The position numbers and the translations under genes are program-made. The notes beneath the pieces were generated by a model. That model had not been told where the DNA came from. It saw only the letters and a list, made by a program, of their open reading frames with translations, and searched no databases. 64,000 nt of DNA from the NCBI RefSeq assembly GCF_000203795.2, contig NW_006281113.1:16735-80734 (forward strand). The letters are read 5' to 3'. Position 1 is the stretch's first letter. Every line of letters starts with the position of its first letter. The stretch is from Batrachochytrium dendrobatidis JAM81. Taxonomy: Eukaryota > Chytridiomycota > Chytridiomycetes > Rhizophydiales. Positions 22,884-34,500 of the stretch are shown in pieces.

Positions 22884-23780
22884 ATGAAATTCTCAATTGC
22901 CGTACTGTCATCGATCTTGCTTGCATGCTCGGTCACAGTTGCCAATCCAGTTGATCCCAGTTCGACCATGAGTGCTGAAGTCAGCATTTTTACCGGCACT
23001 CCCACTGTATTTAAAGGTGTCGAATATAATTTTTGGATAGATGCTAATCCAGACGGTATAGGCTTGGGTGCTCTTGATCCACTTCCAGATAACGTCAAGC
23101 ATTTACTCGACAAATACGTAGAGTTACAGTATGCTCGTAATCAGCAAGAAAAAATATATTGGCCGTTAAAATCTCGACATGACAGTCAATATGACGTGGT
23201 ACTGGGCGTGGAAAAAGATCTTAAAATTCTGAAATATCTATCTCAAGACGGTGACAGCCCAAAATATGGTGACATTGAGAAGACTAAGCTTGATCTTGAA
23301 CGCCAAGATTTCAAATTTGCCAAACTTGTAAAAAGTTTTGACGAGTGCCAGTCCAAGATTGGTCGTATTGTAGAAAAAAAGTCGGAAACCGATGAACGGA
23401 TTGTGCGTCTCGTTTTAGGAACCCCTCTGGATCTTGCATTATTTAATTACCAAGCTTTGCTTATCAGAGGAATGCCTTCCGTTAATGATTACATTGAAAA
23501 GCAATCATTAAAATACAAGAATCTTGATGGAAAATCTGGTGGTCGACGAAAACATCGAAAATCTGGCGGTCGACGAAAGCATCGAAAATCTGGTGGTCGA
23601 CGAAAACGCAAAGATTTGGAATCATCGGACGAAGAATCATCAGATGAAGAACCGGATGAAGAATCCGAATATAAATTCAATAAGAAGGGTACTTTCAGTA
23701 TGCGAAGAGCTTCCTCCAGGTTTGTCACTAGATTTGGATCATTCTTTCAGAAATCCAGACGTGACGATCCATCCAATTGA
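22884..23780 (+). CDS. Secreted protein with basic repeat tail, MKFSIAVLSS family (copy B)
   Basis: Predicted secreted protein of 298 residues, started at the ATG at 22884 (signal peptide MKFSIAVLSSILLACSVTVA, then NPVDPSS). An in-frame ATG 11 codons upstream would spoil the signal peptide. The mature part has a Gly/Leu/Pro patch (GIGLGALDPLPD) also present in the paralog at 44.7 kb, then a charged helical region. The tail carries three tandem nine-residue units, KSGGRRKHR, KSGGRRKHR and KSGGRRKRK (about residues 214-240). A run of acidic SSDEE repeats follows, then a basic MRRASSRF segment. The basic units look like nuclear-localisation signals, which would fit a protein released into host cells, but this is inference. 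The gene converges on the protease exon at 24.4-24.6 kb. Confidence 0.8.
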   Translation: MKFSIAVLSSILLACSVTVANPVDPSSTMSAEVSIFTGTPTVFKGVEYNFWIDANPDGIGLGALDPLPDNVKHLLDKYVELQYARNQQEKIYWPLKSRHDSQYDVVLGVEKDLKILKYLSQDGDSPKYGDIEKTKLDLERQDFKFAKLVKSFDECQSKIGRIVEKKSETDERIVRLVLGTPLDLALFNYQALLIRGMPSVNDYIEKQSLKYKNLDGKSGGRRKHRKSGGRRKHRKSGGRRKRKDLESSDEESSDEEPDEESEYKFNKKGTFSMRRASSRFVTRFGSFFQKSRRDDPSN

Positions 23781-24403
23781 TTTGAATGTTAATCTGGACT
23801 TGTTTCAGCCGATTCAATTGTCATTTTATTTAATTTACAATAAAATTGGATTTACATGCATTATATTTGATCATTTCACGGTCTTGATTGGTATCATATC
23901 ATATTGTACATTGACACTTGTATTTCCAATACAATACAGTTGATTATATATTGCATAGTTGTACACATTGATGATGCTGACATGCATGTGTGTATCGTGT
24001 CGATATGATATTGCTCGTCATGTCGTATTGACACATGCAATACCAATACCAACAACAGTCATGTGTGTTGATATCAGATCCGACTGGTTTGACTGGTTTG
24101 ACTCGTTGATTGTGGTGTCAAAATGGTTGCATCAATAGTCTGACTGATCACACAAATCAGTCGCAGTATCAACTTTGTCGTGTGTCGAGTATCACATGTT
24201 GAATATACAATGCCAACAATATGATCATTATACACATGTTGATGTATGCAGTGATCGTATACTAGTCGATTGGTGCAATATGATCACACACCAATGGAAT
24301 GTGATAGTCATGATATTTGCAGCAGTATACCATATTAAACTGATCCAATACATGCACGGTTTGAACATATCACACACATTACAATGCATGACATGATACA
24401 TAC

Positions 24404-24631
24404 ATTGACTCCATCAGCATTGACTTTCATTGTGTAGCATTTTGTGATATCACCACCCAATTCAACGGGTGATCGTTTTGATAGCCTATTGCTTGATTGA
24501 CTGTCAATTCCAATTGGTGATTCTAATGCAAGTCGAACTGCAGCAACCACTTGTAACGCAAGTATAACGCATTCTAGAGTAATCAACATTGTATCGAGTA
24601 GTGTAATGAAAATGGTTTGAATCCGGTACAT
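24404..24631 (-). pseudogene. Solitary first exon of a secreted aspartyl-like protease
   Basis: 228 bases, exactly the length of exon 1 of the intact gene at 56.1-57.8 kb and closely similar to it. It has a signal peptide (MYRIQTIFITLLDTMLITLE and on), a Kex2-type site in LSKRSPVELGG, and a splice donor GTATGT immediately after. Exons 2-4 are absent: the sequence beyond the donor runs into repeats that belong to the 3' flank of the neighbouring secreted gene. The upstream region is also preserved for about 850 bases. It is a remnant left by a deletion in a copy of the secreted-gene/protease pair. Confidence 0.8.
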
Positions 24632-24711
24632 GATTGCCGTTTTATAATGACGGCAGTTTCAAGGGTGACAATCAACACTTTTCAAATGAATGATCACAAA
24701 AAGCCAAATAC

Positions 24712-24751
24712 ACCATGTAGGGTCAACAAAGCCGAAAACACCCTGTAGGGT
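24712..24751 (-). promoter_or_regulatory. Paired ACCCTGTAGGGT-type palindromes (remnant copy)
   Basis: ACCATGTAGGGT (24712-24723) and ACCCTGTAGGGT (24740-24751) lie about 80-120 bases upstream of the solitary protease exon. The intact protease has the same pair at 57854-57893. Confidence 0.55.
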
Positions 24752-24759
24752 GGATCAGT

Positions 24760-26195
24760 ACACAAGCATCGCTGTTGGTGTATAATCAACCTCGGTAGTA
24801 TACTGTGTTCATCTCCAATTGTGGTGATGTATCCAGTGATCAGATAGTATCAGATTGTCACCCTGATTATGGATAGTTATCATCACATACAATCCATCAC
24901 TACAGCATATACTGTCACTGTATACCAAATACTTGATTGATTGTTCAATTGGTCGTGTTTTGGATCACTCGGACACAACAGCATCAAACAGCCTGTTTCA
25001 GTATTTCAAACCATGATTCTTCCGTTGGTATGACTACACAGTCATTTTAGGTTAATGTAGACTGTATACATCAAACACTGCTGATTGTGTCACAACATGA
25101 TCAACATCAAACTCGGCAATCTGTCACTGCTACACCAAATGAGTGACGTTGTACTATAATTGAATTGGAGATTGACAGGTCGTTCAACAAACTGGCCGTG
25201 TCAACAGGTCAGATTGTCATCGTATACATGAACCACAATGTATGATCATGTCATTCAAATCAACACACAATCTACTGATATATGCAATACAACACCACCA
25301 ATACAATCCAATACAAACCCAATCACAAACGTGGTGTTGAATCCAATGCATGCGAGTACTTTTTAAACACATGATACACACTGATGGTGATGGTTGCTGA
25401 CAGTCACATTACAGTGTACATGTCCAATAGTGTCCACTGTCATGTCGATTGTTGCTATCCGTGACATCCAACTGTACTTGTATTCACCAAATGTGCACAA
25501 CATCTAGGGTTGGTTGCTAGATGCTCTCATGTTTGGCATACAACTAGTCACCATCAGACCAAGCGTATACGCTAGTACAGCGCCATGAATCTATTGGTAA
25601 GTGGTTTCAATTTTATTCTGGCACGTTGAGGGTTGGATGTGTATTAGACACAATGTTGTGGATATAACTGAGCCACAACAGGGTGATATCATGCATAATG
25701 GTACGGCCTGTATCTGTTTGGTAGATATGCAACCATATATATAACAGCCCAACTCGTCCTTTATCACGGGTTGGTTTTAGAAACGTCTGTTATTTTGGTT
25801 GATACATGTTTGTTGCATAGATTGGTAGTATTGTATGTATTTAGTCTGATTACATTGTAAACAGTCTGGTTGATTACCCATTCACTGCTAATAACCCGTT
25901 TGTACAACAGAATCGATCATTTGTTCAGTATTGAGTATTTCCAAATACAAATTTGAATGAAAAGTCTTGCCACAATACTGATCAACTGTATTACTGTTTA
26001 CACTGTGGTATTATTGATGTATTGTAATACTTGGTGATCAGATACACAATGATAATGGTAGTACAACTCATGGCAGTTGTACAAACCAAACGTGATTAAA
26101 GCCAATAATAATGTCAGACAAGATTGGATAATGAATTAGCGTGTAAATCATCAACATTGACCAAGATTGATTGAAATGGTGAGATTGGGTTGGAT
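24760..26195. repeat. Duplicated protease upstream flank and intergenic DNA
   Basis: 24760-25490 is closely similar to 57900-58640 in the same orientation, so the upstream flank of the protease was copied with it. 25920-26190 matches the reverse complement of about 48700-48960. No gene is seen in between. Confidence 0.6.
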
Positions 26196-26199
26196 GGTG

Positions 26200-26430
26200 A
26201 TGAACACAACAAATGAGTGTACAGAGTTGTATTGACAACATTGACAGTCAAACACAGTACATGAATGTGGGTTCAAACTTGGTGATTGTACAATGTATGA
26301 TTACTAAAAGTGTACAAAGTGTAGATTCAACATTATAGTCTGATTGTGTGTCATATGATGATTGTTGTATATTGAACAAGTAATGCAGTCAATGTGTAGT
26401 AACCATTGTATATTGCAATGCAGAATACAG
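26200..26430 (+). mobile_element. Tc1/mariner transposase fragment upstream of MKLVDIL copy 2
   Basis: Carries the GGGTTCAAACTTGGTGATTG and TATAGTCTGATTGTGTGTCA blocks of the transposase with stops. It is the third-party marker shared by all three MKLVDIL upstream regions. Confidence 0.6.
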
Positions 26431-26648
26431 TCATTGCACGATGAATACGGTTGTAAAACAAAGCGTTTGCGGCCACACAACACTCATGAAGGGTGTGATT
26501 TTCAATATACCTGATAAAAGGGTCGTAAAAGCATAATTCAATTGACATTATCATCAAATTGATCAATATGATATTGTGGATAGGGATTAGCATACTATGG
26601 TTTGATAGTAAACCGCTACAAGCAATCAAGTGATCCTGTATATTGGTT

Positions 26649-26668
26649 AACCTAAAAGGGTTAGGGTT
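26649..26668 (+). promoter_or_regulatory. AACC TAAAAGGGTTAGGGTT element
   Basis: An AGGGT half-site fused to a second TTAGGG-type unit about 110 bases upstream of MKLVDIL copy 2. Copies 1 and 3 keep only the first unit (18055-18067 and 48207-48219). Confidence 0.45.
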
Positions 26669-26774
26669 GATATACAAAAAATACAAATACAATCGATTGA
26701 GTTCAGTCTTATAATCAACATCAGTCTCAACACTCTACTTTTGTATTAATCGTTTAAACCCATCGACCAGTCTG

Positions 26775-27800
26775 ATGAAATTGGTCGATATTTTACTTGT
26801 ACTGAGTGCAGCAACCGCCAATGCAATACTGATACCGATTGATAACGATCGTCCAACCCAAGCATCAGTCACTTCAAGTCAAGTATCTGGCCCAACCAAT
26901 GAACCCAATTCAGGCACTTCCGACCAAGACTGGAAAAGTATAGTGGATGCAATTAATTCAAGCATTTTCAGTCAAGACTGGCAAGACCCAATTGATGTAG
27001 TCGATTCAAGTACTTCCAGCCAAGATCAGCAACAACCAATGGACCAATTCAATCCATACACTCCAGGCGAATATTGGAAGCTTATAATGAATGAAATCAG
27101 TTCAAGGACTCATGAAGACTTGCAAAAAATGATTGATGCAGTCATTTCAAAAGTTTACAACCAAGATCAGCAACAAACAATCGATGTAGCTGATCCGAGT
27201 GCTTCCAAACAAAGTCGAAAACGACCAATTGATCAACTGGGTCCAAGCATTTCCGAACAGGATTGGAAAGTCATAATCGATAAACCCGATCCAGGCATTC
27301 CGGAAGACTGGCAAGACCTGATTGATGCAATCAATTCAAATATTACCAGCCAAGACCAGCAACAGCCAATTGATGAATCCAGTTCAAGCACTTCCAAACG
27401 AGGTCGAAAACGGCCAATAGATCAGCCCAGTCCAAGCACTTCCAGTCAACACCAACAACAGCCAATGAGCGAGGGCAAGTCTATCAATACTGTTCCAAAT
27501 CGAATAATTCTATTAAACCAAAGATGTCAAAGAATCTTTGATGAGCCAAGACAAAGACTTGTAGCGTCTAAAGTAATACGAAACAAAAAACGCAAAGAAT
27601 ATCGTGAATATACAAAATTTGGATTGAAACAACGGTCAGCGTTATCAAGCAAAGAGACGTCTGAATCAAAGTACAGCCCAAAAACTGAAATACAATTGAA
27701 ACAAGAGTATAAAAAGTTAAAGAAAAGAGTATACAATTTAAGAGATCAATTGAAAGCATTTATGAAAAGGCGTGGTTTAGAATTTCAAGAACCGAATTAG
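26775..27800 (+). CDS. Secreted Ser/Gln/Pro-repeat protein, MKLVDIL family (copy 2)
   Basis: Predicted secreted protein of 341 residues beginning MKLVDILLVLSAATANA (signal peptide), in the opposite orientation to its paralogs. Degenerate repeats fill residues about 30-230, with SSQDQQQPMD, SKQSRKRPID and DWQDLIDAIN units. The conserved C-terminal domain follows (SKVIRNKKRKEY, then LKAFMKRRGLEF near the end). Compared with copy 1, this copy has lost part of the DISGSTYNP block (it reads ETSESKYSP). It is flanked on both sides by the same duplicated DNA as the other copies. No function can be assigned beyond secretion. Confidence 0.8.
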   Translation: MKLVDILLVLSAATANAILIPIDNDRPTQASVTSSQVSGPTNEPNSGTSDQDWKSIVDAINSSIFSQDWQDPIDVVDSSTSSQDQQQPMDQFNPYTPGEYWKLIMNEISSRTHEDLQKMIDAVISKVYNQDQQQTIDVADPSASKQSRKRPIDQLGPSISEQDWKVIIDKPDPGIPEDWQDLIDAINSNITSQDQQQPIDESSSSTSKRGRKRPIDQPSPSTSSQHQQQPMSEGKSINTVPNRIILLNQRCQRIFDEPRQRLVASKVIRNKKRKEYREYTKFGLKQRSALSSKETSESKYSPKTEIQLKQEYKKLKKRVYNLRDQLKAFMKRRGLEFQEPN

Positions 27801-27889
27801 GATTTGGATTGATGATTTTGAATAAATTTAAACTTTCTGATGTATTGGTATTTGTCGAGTATTGTGAATGGGTCAACAACCATATCATT

Positions 27890-28100
27890 GTTTGTATATT
27901 GTGTTGGTTATTGGATTGTTGATTGATACATTGACATGGTTTGTTACATATACATCAATAACCTGATAGCAACCAGTGTTGATTGTAACTACCAGTCATA
28001 CTTGCAATCACTTGTCAGTTGCATGATATCACCAACTGACCATGTCGTACATTGTACAACAAACGGAGTAATACACTTGTTGAAATTCGGATGTAGATTG
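27890..28100 (-). repeat. Duplicated 3' flank of MKLVDIL genes
   Basis: Reverse-complement match to about 46990-47140 and to 16680-16810. It carries the tail of the unrecognised decayed frame at 46.5-47.1 kb. Confidence 0.5.
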
Positions 28101-28277
28101 CGTCATCAACCGGTTCGATATTGATCAATTAGTGTTGTTTTATGTCAGTTTACAATATAATATATGCGGTGTGGTATTGATGGTGTCGTATTGACATCCG
28201 TATTGTACTTTATTCCTGGAAAGCACTGTGACTGGAGAACTGACAATGAGTTGGATTGGATTATTCGACACTTGTAA

Positions 28278-28394
28278 TCGGTTGATGTAGTTCATGAGGA
28301 CTTGAGACCAGAAAACATGATTTTAACTGGTCAAGGGAATATCAAATTGATCGACTTTGGCAAGACACAGATCAAGACTTGCGTCACGAATTGA
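28278..28394 (+). pseudogene. Protein-kinase fragment
   Basis: One open stretch encodes VVHEDLRPEN, followed at normal spacing by IKLIDFGKT. These are the catalytic-loop HxDLxPEN and metal-binding DFG motifs of a eukaryotic protein kinase (the usual HRDLKPEN is HEDLRPEN here). Stops lie just before and 23 codons or so after. No N-lobe or activation-loop partner is visible. It is a decayed remnant, perhaps part of the duplicated neighbourhood. Confidence 0.55.
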
Positions 28395-28399
28395 TGGTT

Positions 28400-29210
28400 T
28401 ATCAACCAAGCAGAATCCAAGACTTGTTCAAGACTTGTTCAATAAAAACACAACCATACTGACCTTTTATTGACTACTCATTGACTACTCACAAAATCAA
28501 ATGTTTGCAAATCTGATGTTCAAGCCTTTATATTTCTGATGAGTTTCATTCCCCTTGAACAGTTTAAATTCAACGTCATGTTCATTCATGCTCCATACAT
28601 ATGACAGACACGTCAACAATGTTAATGGCAACTTTATGAATATCAAAATGGATCGTTTTGAACAAGCTGGTCAACCTTTTTGTTGCTTCAGTCGCAGGCT
28701 TTACATCCAAACTATTGTAATGTTTCAACAACTCGGACAGGTTTTTACAATTGTATTGCACTGTAGCATGATCAATGTTTTTAATATTAGTTTTTGATAA
28801 ATCATTGTAAACCCATGTATTTGCAGGGATTGGTGAATGTTTAGTAGTTTAATCAAACCATATTTTTGATGGTTTAATGTAGGATACTTTTTCCAAATGC
28901 GAGTGTATGTTTTGGATTATTGTATGAGCAAACATGTCTATTGGGCATTCTGCATCAAATGATTTCAAATACTTGTTAGTAGTATATATTGGGAACCGAC
29001 TGATACCAGTTTTATCAACCAGTGTTTACAGCCAAACTATGTCCAAAGTTGCCAAAAACATCAAATTATCGGAGATGAGGAAAATTGTCAAAATCTTTAA
29101 AATAAAGTACCAGCTTGTTTATTAGTTTGAAATTTCAGGATCTTTTTGTGCCAGATTCATACTCTCTGCTTTAACTAGAATACAATGTCTTTATGATAGA
29201 TGACGGCAGT
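28400..29210. other. Intergenic DNA 3' of CRN gene 2
   Basis: No supported gene. 28990-29170 resembles 11230-11420 on the 3' side of CRN gene 1 (shared GATACCAGTTTT and TTTGTGCCAGA words), so a related element follows both CRN genes. Confidence 0.4.
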
Positions 29211-29216
29211 TACAAA

Positions 29217-31082
29217 TTAATCGCACCATCCCTTTATGAAAACAACTTTGACTTTATCCAACTCTTCGCCGAGTCTCCAACCAAAATCTGTTAACATGCC
29301 TGGTGCCGATGGTTCGGCTACCTTGAAAGTTGAGCGTTTCTTTTGGTCAGCAACAAAGATAATTTCCAAGCATGTAATCTCAAACGATTGAGGCGATTGG
29401 CATAGCATCAGCAAAAAACTGTGGAAATACTTGATTTTGAATGAATGTGTGTCGCCATCAGTTACTTGAACGAATCTAACCAACCCTTTTCCTTTATCCA
29501 AGAAAATAGAAACAAATCCTCCTTGGTTCCATTTGTTTGGCTTAAACCAAACACCATTATTTTCTGGTAGAGCAGGAAAAGCATTGATATCCAGAGTTTT
29601 GAAGTTGGATGCTGGCCAAGTTTGAAATTCGTTATCGTTTTCGTCAAACAATTTTACTCCGTCGTAATAAAGACTGGCAAAAAACCACATTTCCAATATC
29701 CAACCATTCATAGAAGGATTTCCATCATGCCGAGTAGCGTTGGCCAATTTACGAATCAGGTCTGGTCCTTTCTTGATGGCCAACATAACCCCGGCAAATT
29801 GACTGACAATAGATGTTTTTCAAGGGAACACATCATTCTCTACTAAACTTGAACTGAAGAGACGATCCACGACATTATTAGACTGATCGCCTATTGTGCC
29901 TTTGACGTATGGAAAAATATCATTGACAAAAGTGACTAATCCATATGTTTGTTGGATCACATCTTTGGTCGCAAAAAGAAACATACATCTGGCAGAAGCA
30001 CCCGCAAAGTATAGTTTAGAACGGACCAAGTCTTCACGAGACGAATCAATCTGTAAATCAGAATCCAAAACAGCCTTGACATGGTTAAAGAATTCGTCAT
30101 TTTGAACAGCATGAATATACTCTTCTTCCTTCCAAGAATAGACGTTGAACTGTTTGAGATTCAACAGCATATCTTCCTCCAACTTTGCTTTGTAACGTGA
30201 AGACATCAAACAAACGACAACCAATCTTCTTTTTTTTCGGTCTTTTTCGAGCCATGAATAGCAAGCTTGCTGTACATCAATGTGTTTTTGTCCATTTGAA
30301 GTGTATCCATCAATAAACACAATGTGTTGTTTTGATTCATCTACTTTATGCAAAATATCAAAAAGTTTGTCGATATTGCTGTCGTAGATTTCCTGGGATT
30401 TCTTTGAATCGCCCTCCAAACGAACACATACTGGATAACAATCTATGTACAAATGAATCCAAGTAACAACCCAGTCATTTTTGTCCAGAGTTGAGGCAAA
30501 TGTCAGAGCAGTAGTCGACTTGCCAGTTCCTGGTGGTCCTAGAATCCAACCAAGAATCCCATTATCAATGACTTTTTCCCGTAAAAAACTGAATTGCTCA
30601 TGAAAAGTTGGACGGCAATAAAGAATGAGTTTTTCAGTAGATAGACCAGTCTTGGCCAAGTAATTTGTATCAAGTTTGAAAATGGTCAAATTTGGGTCGT
30701 ATGAAAGTTGAGCAAGTGTTGATACTTTCTCCCATTCACTTGTTCTTCTTTTCTTGTATCCTGCTGTTAAAGTAGAACCTGCGGCAAAAAGGTCAGTTTG
30801 AGTAGGCTGTCTTGAAGGTGGTGGTAAACAACCAATAACAACACAAGAACCATCTTGAGTAAAGTATTATTGAGAAAGAGAGTCGAGTAAAGCCCAGGTG
30901 TTGATTAGTTGGTCCTTGTTACTGTTGGTGTATAGTTGGAGTTGAGGAGCATCAATGTCAGCCATAGCAGGACCATACTCAGACTTGATAGCATCCTGAA
31001 CTCCACTCAGGTCTTCAAAGTCAGTCACATCGATTTCAGTAGAAATAGTGCCATATTCAACATTAAGGAATCGTTTTGGCAT
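29217..31082 (-). pseudogene. CRN (crinkler)-type NTPase effector, interrupted by TAA and TGA
   Basis: The frame begins at the ATG at 31080-31082 with the same 71-residue ubiquitin-like head as CRN gene 1 and is stopped by the same TAA (30867-30869). The identical frame stays open afterwards. It encodes a P-loop NTPase with Walker A GPPGTGKST (about residues 182-190) and Walker B HIVFIDG. It then meets a TGA at 29820-29822, and continues again in frame to 29217. The last part contains GWILEMWFF and VRFVQVTDGDTHSFKIKY, a nuclease-like (PD-(D/E)xK type) C-terminus as described for CRN/RHS-type effectors. In total it has 622 codons including two stops. The head and upstream region match gene 1 almost base for base while the tail is only distantly similar, so a shared head was joined to different tails. 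Confidence 0.75.
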
Positions 31083-31537
31083 TTTATGAAAAGAAAAAGA
31101 GTAAAAAAGCAATTTATTTGTCAAATTGTAAAACAAAAATCGACTTTTTAATCGAGTCAAAATAACAAAATTTTGGGATATTTCAAGACAATTCATACGA
31201 TTTAAATATTTGGAAATTAGTCAAATTTACACCAGAATTAATGTCTCATTAATGTGAGACATTACTAGTGTGAGAGTGTTGACTTGCATTGTGTGAGACA
31301 TTAGTAGTGTGTGAATGTGAGACATTTCTGAATAGTTTAACAATCAAAAACCATCAACAATGACGTTTGAACTGGAATTCACATGACTTTCTTGGTTTCC
31401 ATTTTATGAACACACTCACTTCCTTGTTAATAAACAACACAATCGAATATTGATTCATTCCATCACATCTTCAATCAACTGCAACACACTTGACAATAAT
31501 GACAACCATCAATATGCCGTCATATGTTCACGATTCT
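30791..31537 (-). repeat. Duplicated CRN head plus upstream region (copy 2)
   Basis: Counterpart of 13808-14558, differing by scattered substitutions and a few short indels. It includes the AATGTCTCA/TGAGACATT palindrome at 31240-31263. Confidence 0.85.
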
Positions 31538-31539
31538 CA

Positions 31540-34500
31540 CAAGTAATATGAACTCAATTGAAAACGCTGTGACTAGCGCATTTGGTCAGTTGCAAAGCCA
31601 AACCAATGACATTGTTGTCATGATGACCAAACACGACAATGTCATTGGATCATTACTGGAACAGATCTTGGTCAAACTGGACTCTGGTTGCTCACCAACA
31701 CATGCAATTGTTATACCAGTTGTGGTATTCAAAACCATTTCCACGACTGTAAACATCACCGTAACTGCGACTGTGTTTTGTCCACAAAGTCAATCCAAGT
31801 TGTTCATATGCGACAACAGCACGTTGCACACACATGCAGACTGTCAATACGGAATGTCAAGCAACAATCGACTTATTCCGTAGTCGTGCAACTGTTGACA
31901 TAAATGCCATTGCGGTCAATGCTGTATCGACTGGTGTCGAACCTTGAATGAATACTGCAACTCGCATTTGTTTATTGCGTTTTGCATCGAATTCAATGTG
32001 CACACTCAATAAACTTTATGGTATTCTGGTCACATTCCGTATCAATCTGCAATGGATTACCAACATGCATACAATCAACAACACGATCAGATTATTAGTG
32101 GATCAATCTATTGCTGTCAAACTTGTAGTCATGACCCAACTCGATACAAATCAGGTCAAGTTTGATCCAGAAACTCCAACAAAAACCATCAACCCGACCA
32201 CTGAACTGGCTGCTCGTTGACAGTTTGCTGGTTATGTGGGTTTATTGTTGATGGACAAGCGTGTAAACTGTCGTACATGCAATTTATACTGCGAGTTGAT
32301 GGTCAAGTCTGACAATCTGCATTCGCGAACTTGTGTGCAAACAGTGTTTTGTTGGATCTCAAACATCCTGCCACTCGCACAGTTGTTTGCACAGTTGCTT
32401 GTCTATCAATCCAACTGGATCTGCAACTCTGTCAAGCAAATCCGTAGTTCAACCTGCTGATGCTGATGTGACTACAATAAACACGAAACTCACCAAAATA
32501 ACACTTGCTGATCTGACAGGTCAATGAGTGACACTAACCATTAATACCAAATAAACAACGTTTTGAATCGACAATCAACTGTCATGACAATTGGTAACAT
32601 TCGTGGTCATTTGGCATCCATCTCAAACCATCACATCAAACACATTTCCAAAATCGATTGCTGGACAACTCAACTCGGTGCACGAGTCCGCATTACTGTG
32701 TCAGAGTCATGTTCCGCACACACTATCCATCAACTCTGTCACCAATCATCCGTACAACAACTGACACATACACAAAAACTGTCAACGCAGGCATCCAACG
32801 ACATCCTCACTGTGTGTTTCACCACTTCCTAATTGTTATCAACTATTGTCAGTCAATGTGTCAAACATTGCCAGCAAACACTCACTACTTTGACATATAT
32901 TCAGCCAAACCGACTATGTGGATTATCCGAGACTTGCATTACAACGGACAGTTTCAAACACACAGTGTGTGGTTTCAATGTATTGCAACACTCGGCAACT
33001 GTTCCCGAACATCGAGACACCATTCGGTATTGACAAATGGTTTGGATTTGCAAAATGACTGTTTATGGCACCATAATTGTCGCAAACATTCCAAACTTTA
33101 CACCTGACTGTGTTTGGACTGTTGGCTGTGTACATTGGACACTCGGCTGCATGCGACTATCAAACGTGAAATGTCTTGTCTGCCATTCAACATGTTCTGT
33201 CAGCAGTTATTCCGTTTGACGATCACTCATCAGTGCTACTGTTTGCAAACTGGGACACTGAATATGTGCCATTACAACACATCATACACGCATGAATACT
33301 GCGTTTGACTGTCACGCAGTATGCTGGCAATATGCAGATAGTAACATCACTCGAGTGAGCAGGATTGCATGTCATTGACACTCTATCAATCACTTTGTGT
33401 GTAACGAGACTGAACAAACACTTGTAGAATCTGCTCGTGTAGACATGAACATTGCGGTTGTTGACGATGTGTCATTTACACTTGCATCCGCACTAATACA
33501 CATGCACCAACTCATTCAGTCCATTCCACTCATTCAACCAAGATATCACAACTCTGCATATATGCCTATGATCGGATTGCAATGTTCACGATTGGTGGAA
33601 TATATGCAGCGTTTGATGGATCATACACGGACACACACGAGCTATGCATTCAGTTATTGGATGTTGCCAATGCAACAGTGAATGACTGTCAACTACACGC
33701 ACATGCACATACTGCTCGGGAATATAAACGTCGACTGTATCGCTCAACCAAACAGATGATTTGACATGGTAACACTGGAATATTGATGTACATTACAGCA
33801 AGTATCCGTGACAATCACAATGAACTCTGTCGCAGCCAACTAGGTGCATGCTGGGACAAACACAATGCAACAATCCAGCGACTTGAATGCGCCAATGAGC
33901 ATATGAACTGGATCAAGTTTGCTGACACACTTGACCGGACAGTATTGATGATCGTTTTGATATGACATTTGCAGCAGCTCGAGTCATGTCTGGTGGTGCA
34001 ACACACACAACAGCCATCACTCCATTCCATTCCACTATACGATGTGATGCCAATCGTATCATTCAGTACAGCAGTGATAATATTTTTGGCATACCGAGTA
34101 ATCACTACTTGCGTCTTGCTACGGACGATAGTGGACATTTACTTGACTTGCAGTAATGGCAGTACTGGCATATACGTGATTCACTTCCACCATCCAAACT
34201 GTTTCTAATTCGTGACGATGCAACTGATCTCGACTCGGATATATCTTGAAATCGACTAGCTGATGCAATACAGCAGCTGGTTCACACCAGACACCCGGAA
34301 AACAACAGGATATTGATCACATTCTGTCGAGTCGCATTATATACATCGGATGATACACCTGATGAACCACCCAATCCATTTGATCGTGTCCTGCTACACA
34401 CAGTTCATTCAATATGTTGACGGCCACTATGCAACCTGATGGCAGTCTGCATACACTGTACCGATTGTACTGACTGCATATATCGACAAGAATAACGGTG

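Noticed and set aside
23489..23728. Minus-strand frame with SSGSSSDDSSS and RRPPDFRCF repeats
   Set aside because: It is the antisense shadow of the basic/acidic tail of secreted copy B.
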